From Numida meleagris (lineage: Eukaryota; Chordata; Aves; Galliformes; Numididae), in contig NC_034414.1 in NCBI RefSeq assembly GCF_002078875.1, forward strand, positions 24,662,611 to 24,726,610: a stretch of 64,000 bases of DNA, read 5' to 3'. Numbering within the stretch: the first letter of the stretch is position 1; every line of letters starts with the position of its first letter. A program made the translations under genes and the position numbers. The notes beneath the pieces are model-generated. The model was not told where the DNA came from and made no database searches. It was given only the letters and a program-made list of their open reading frames with translations. Positions 63,701 to 64,000 of this stretch are shown one piece after another.

Positions 63701-64000
63701 CAGGGCAGGTTCCTAAAGTGGTTTTCCAGCCCCACTGAGGTGTCCATGAGGAGAAGCAGCAATTTCCTAATGTCTTACCAGTGCTGCCTTGGACACTGCC
63801 ATGTCAAACCAGCAGGGACATCTTGTGCTGCTGAGACTGGGCACTTTGGTGTGAGATGCTATGACCATCCATGAGCCCCACAAGCTGTGGGATCTTGTTC
63901 CCTTCCTCCCTATCCTTTATGATCCATGTTACCATGCCACAGCCAGCCTCCAAGCCTCATAGTCAACTAGAAGGCAGCAGAGAACTCAGAAAACTTTCAG
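60775..64000. other. Intergenic DNA right of SPINT1
   Basis: No gene recognised. In human the next gene is RHOV on the opposite strand, but I see no Rho-GTPase motif here, so it would lie beyond the window. The longest frame (202 codons, 61423-62031, plus) is GC-rich, without homology, signal or good context. A C-rich tract leading into a short CA repeat lies at about 61354-61379 and a G-rich tract at about 60971-60984. Confidence 0.5.

Noticed and set aside
1..64000. CRISPR arrays, operons, ribosome binding sites or other prokaryotic systems
   Set aside because: The window is spliced vertebrate DNA with CR1 repeats; no direct-repeat array or polycistronic layout was seen.

Overview
The window is vertebrate nuclear DNA, most likely from a bird and probably a galliform such as chicken. 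The coding exons are short and GT-AG spliced, separated by long non-coding stretches. The only clear transposons are CR1 LINE fragments. The gene order ZFYVE19(+), PPP1R14D(-), SPINT1(+) is the order I know from human 15q15.1. All gene models come from reading splice sites, codon phase and protein families by eye; no transcript or database search was possible.

Layout: (1) 1-4.05 kb holds no gene I recognise. (2) 4.05-14.9 kb, plus strand: an eleven-exon astacin metalloprotease with two CUB domains, of the hatching-enzyme type (476 aa). (3) 14.9-18.6 kb is intergenic. (4) 18.6-27.5 kb, plus strand: a CpG-rich promoter and the eleven-exon ZFYVE19 (ANCHR, 420 aa), whose first intron appears to be of the GC-AG class. 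(5) 27.5-32.1 kb is gene-poor. (6) 32.1-37.7 kb, minus strand: four-exon PPP1R14D, a PP1 inhibitor of 130 aa. (7) 37.7-44.5 kb is intergenic, with a 27-base A tract that follows an AATAAA. (8) 44.5-60.8 kb, plus strand: SPINT1 (HAI-1, 505 aa over ten coding exons) with signal peptide, MANSC, PKD-like, Kunitz 1, LDLa, Kunitz 2, membrane helix and tail, then a 1.8 kb 3' UTR. (9) 60.8-64 kb shows no recognisable gene.

All four models close in frame across every junction: 477, 421, 131 and 506 codons including stops. The genes are neighbours by position rather than a pathway. Two act at or outside the cell surface (the astacin protease and the Kunitz inhibitor) and two inside the cell (abscission checkpoint; PP1 inhibition). 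I see no undescribed system. The points most worth following up are the hatching-enzyme gene in this syntenic slot, its 25-base pro-region exon, the GC-AG intron of ZFYVE19, the threonine at the P1 position of SPINT1 Kunitz 2, and the possible retrocopy tail near 38.3 kb.
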